A stretch of DNA of 13,475 bases from Bacteroidaceae bacterium (GTDB lineage: Bacteria; Bacteroidota; Bacteroidia; Bacteroidales; CHK158-818), in contig JAFUKV010000159.1 of NCBI GenBank assembly GCA_017467745.1, positions 1 to 13,475 of the forward strand, given 5' to 3'. Positions within the stretch are counted from its first letter, which is position 1, and every line of letters begins with the position of its first letter. Positions 12,824 to 13,475 of the stretch are shown here, piece after piece. The translations under genes were made by a program, and so were the position numbers. Under the pieces are notes generated by a model. The model was not told the origin of the DNA. It saw only the letters and a program-made list of their open reading frames with translations, and ran no database searches.

Positions 12824-13475
12824 GCCATATATTTTCAGATAAAGAAATAGTTAAAATCATAGCAGACATAGCTGTAAAAAATAATTTAAAACGTGTAGTG
12901 TTTTCGCCCGGATCGCGAAATGCCCCGCTTAGCATAACATTTGCCCGTGACGAAAGAATAGAGACTTTTGTTTTAGTGGATGAGCGCAGCGCGGCTTTTT
13001 TTGCATTGGGCATGGCGCAACAATGCGGAAATCCGGTAGGACTGGTCTGTACGTCGGGTACGGCTTTACTCAACTATGCTCCTGCCATAGCGGAGGCATA
13101 TTATCAACGCATTCCGTTAGTCGTTATTTCTGCCGACCGCCCGTTAGAGTGGATAGATCAGGATGATAGTCAGGCTATACGGCAGCAAGAGGCTCTTAAA
13201 GGCGTTGTTAAGGGTGTGTATCAATTGCCTGTTGCGGTAGAGAATGCTGATGACCGGTGGTATGCGAATCGTTTGGTAAATGATGCTTTTAATACGGCTC
13301 TTTCAGGTAGAAAAGGCCCTGTGCATATTAATGTCCCTTTGCGAGAACCGTTGTACGGATTGAAATCGTATGCTGAAAATAAAGAGCGTATTGTCCGTAT
13401 GATTAATTCGACGGATGATTTATCGGATGATGTTGTTGCCGATTTGTCGAAAACGATAAGTTCTTCGTCAAAAAT
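12820..13475 (+). CDS. menD: SEPHCHC synthase MenD, N-terminal part (runs off the right edge)
   Basis: The gene starts at the ATG that overlaps the menF stop (ATGA, 12820-12823), a typical translational coupling, and stays open to the window end (218 codons seen; the family is usually about 550-560). MenD is a thiamine-diphosphate enzyme that joins isochorismate and 2-oxoglutarate to SEPHCHC. Visible marks are VVFSPGSRNAPL (26-37), DERSAAFFALGMAQ (54-67) with Glu55 in the position of the TPP-activating Glu of E. coli MenD, and VCTSGTALLNYAPAIAEAYY. Further on are RIPLVVISADRP, IDQDDSQAIRQ and GPVHINVPLREPL. The start needs no alternative, since MSHIFSDKEI aligns with the beginning of MenD proteins. 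The metal-binding C-terminal part lies outside the window. Confidence 0.95.
   Translation, partial: MSHIFSDKEIVKIIADIAVKNNLKRVVFSPGSRNAPLSITFARDERIETFVLVDERSAAFFALGMAQQCGNPVGLVCTSGTALLNYAPAIAEAYYQRIPLVVISADRPLEWIDQDDSQAIRQQEALKGVVKGVYQLPVAVENADDRWYANRLVNDAFNTALSGRKGPVHINVPLREPLYGLKSYAENKERIVRMINSTDDLSDDVVADLSKTISSSSK

Noticed and set aside
12196..12828. Minus-strand open frames opposite menF
   Set aside because: They are shadows of a gene with all MenF motifs intact.
1..13475. CRISPR array, tRNA, rRNA or transposase
   Set aside because: No regularly spaced direct repeats, no cloverleaf sequence and no transposase or terminal inverted repeats were seen; the repeats present are gene duplications.

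Overview
The window looks like a Bacteroidales (Bacteroidota) chromosome. The evidence is AT-rich DNA, promoters of the TTTG / TAnnTTTG type, lipoproteins with Bacteroidales-style lipoboxes, six-bladed beta-propeller lipoproteins, NVEALA-like small secreted proteins, and a menF-menD pair whose start and stop codons overlap. It has two halves. About 11.2 kb of accessory genes lie on the minus strand, and the menaquinone genes menF and menD (partial) lie on the plus strand. A gene-free stretch of about 0.5 kb separates them.

The minus-strand half is read from right to left and appears to form three transcription units, each behind a well-formed promoter. Unit 1 (promoter 11200-11231) encodes a small cysteine-rich secreted protein (10728-11171) and a beta-propeller lipoprotein (9544-10686), ending at a long-stem terminator (9474-9534). 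Unit 2 (promoter 9291-9321) encodes one lipoprotein (8111-9265) and ends at a near-identical terminator (8042-8100). Unit 2 is a rearranged tandem copy of unit 1: its promoter and first codons come from the small-protein gene, the rest from the propeller gene, and the small-protein body is missing. Unit 3 (promoter 7896-7927) is a probable operon running to the left edge. Its order is a TMTC-like GT-C membrane protein, propeller lipoprotein, small cysteine-rich protein, small cysteine-rich protein, propeller lipoprotein, third small cysteine-rich protein, membrane-anchored thioredoxin-like protein (CGEC), type I signal peptidase, DPM1/GtrB-like glycosyltransferase, and a truncated lipoprotein.

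The working idea, which is inference, is one envelope module. It would make small Cys-rich secreted proteins with NVEALA-like leaders, a signal peptidase to cut them, a thioredoxin-like protein to handle their disulfides, paired propeller lipoproteins, and a lipid-linked sugar synthase plus GT-C transferase that could glycosylate the products. Four small proteins share a C-terminal cysteine signature (CxC ... GC ... WE ... C). Their cysteines vary in a correlated way that predicts a particular disulfide. Four propeller lipoproteins share a C-terminal VTCK ending. The biological role of the module cannot be read from the sequence; no dedicated exporter, radical SAM enzyme or other RiPP maturase is present in the window.
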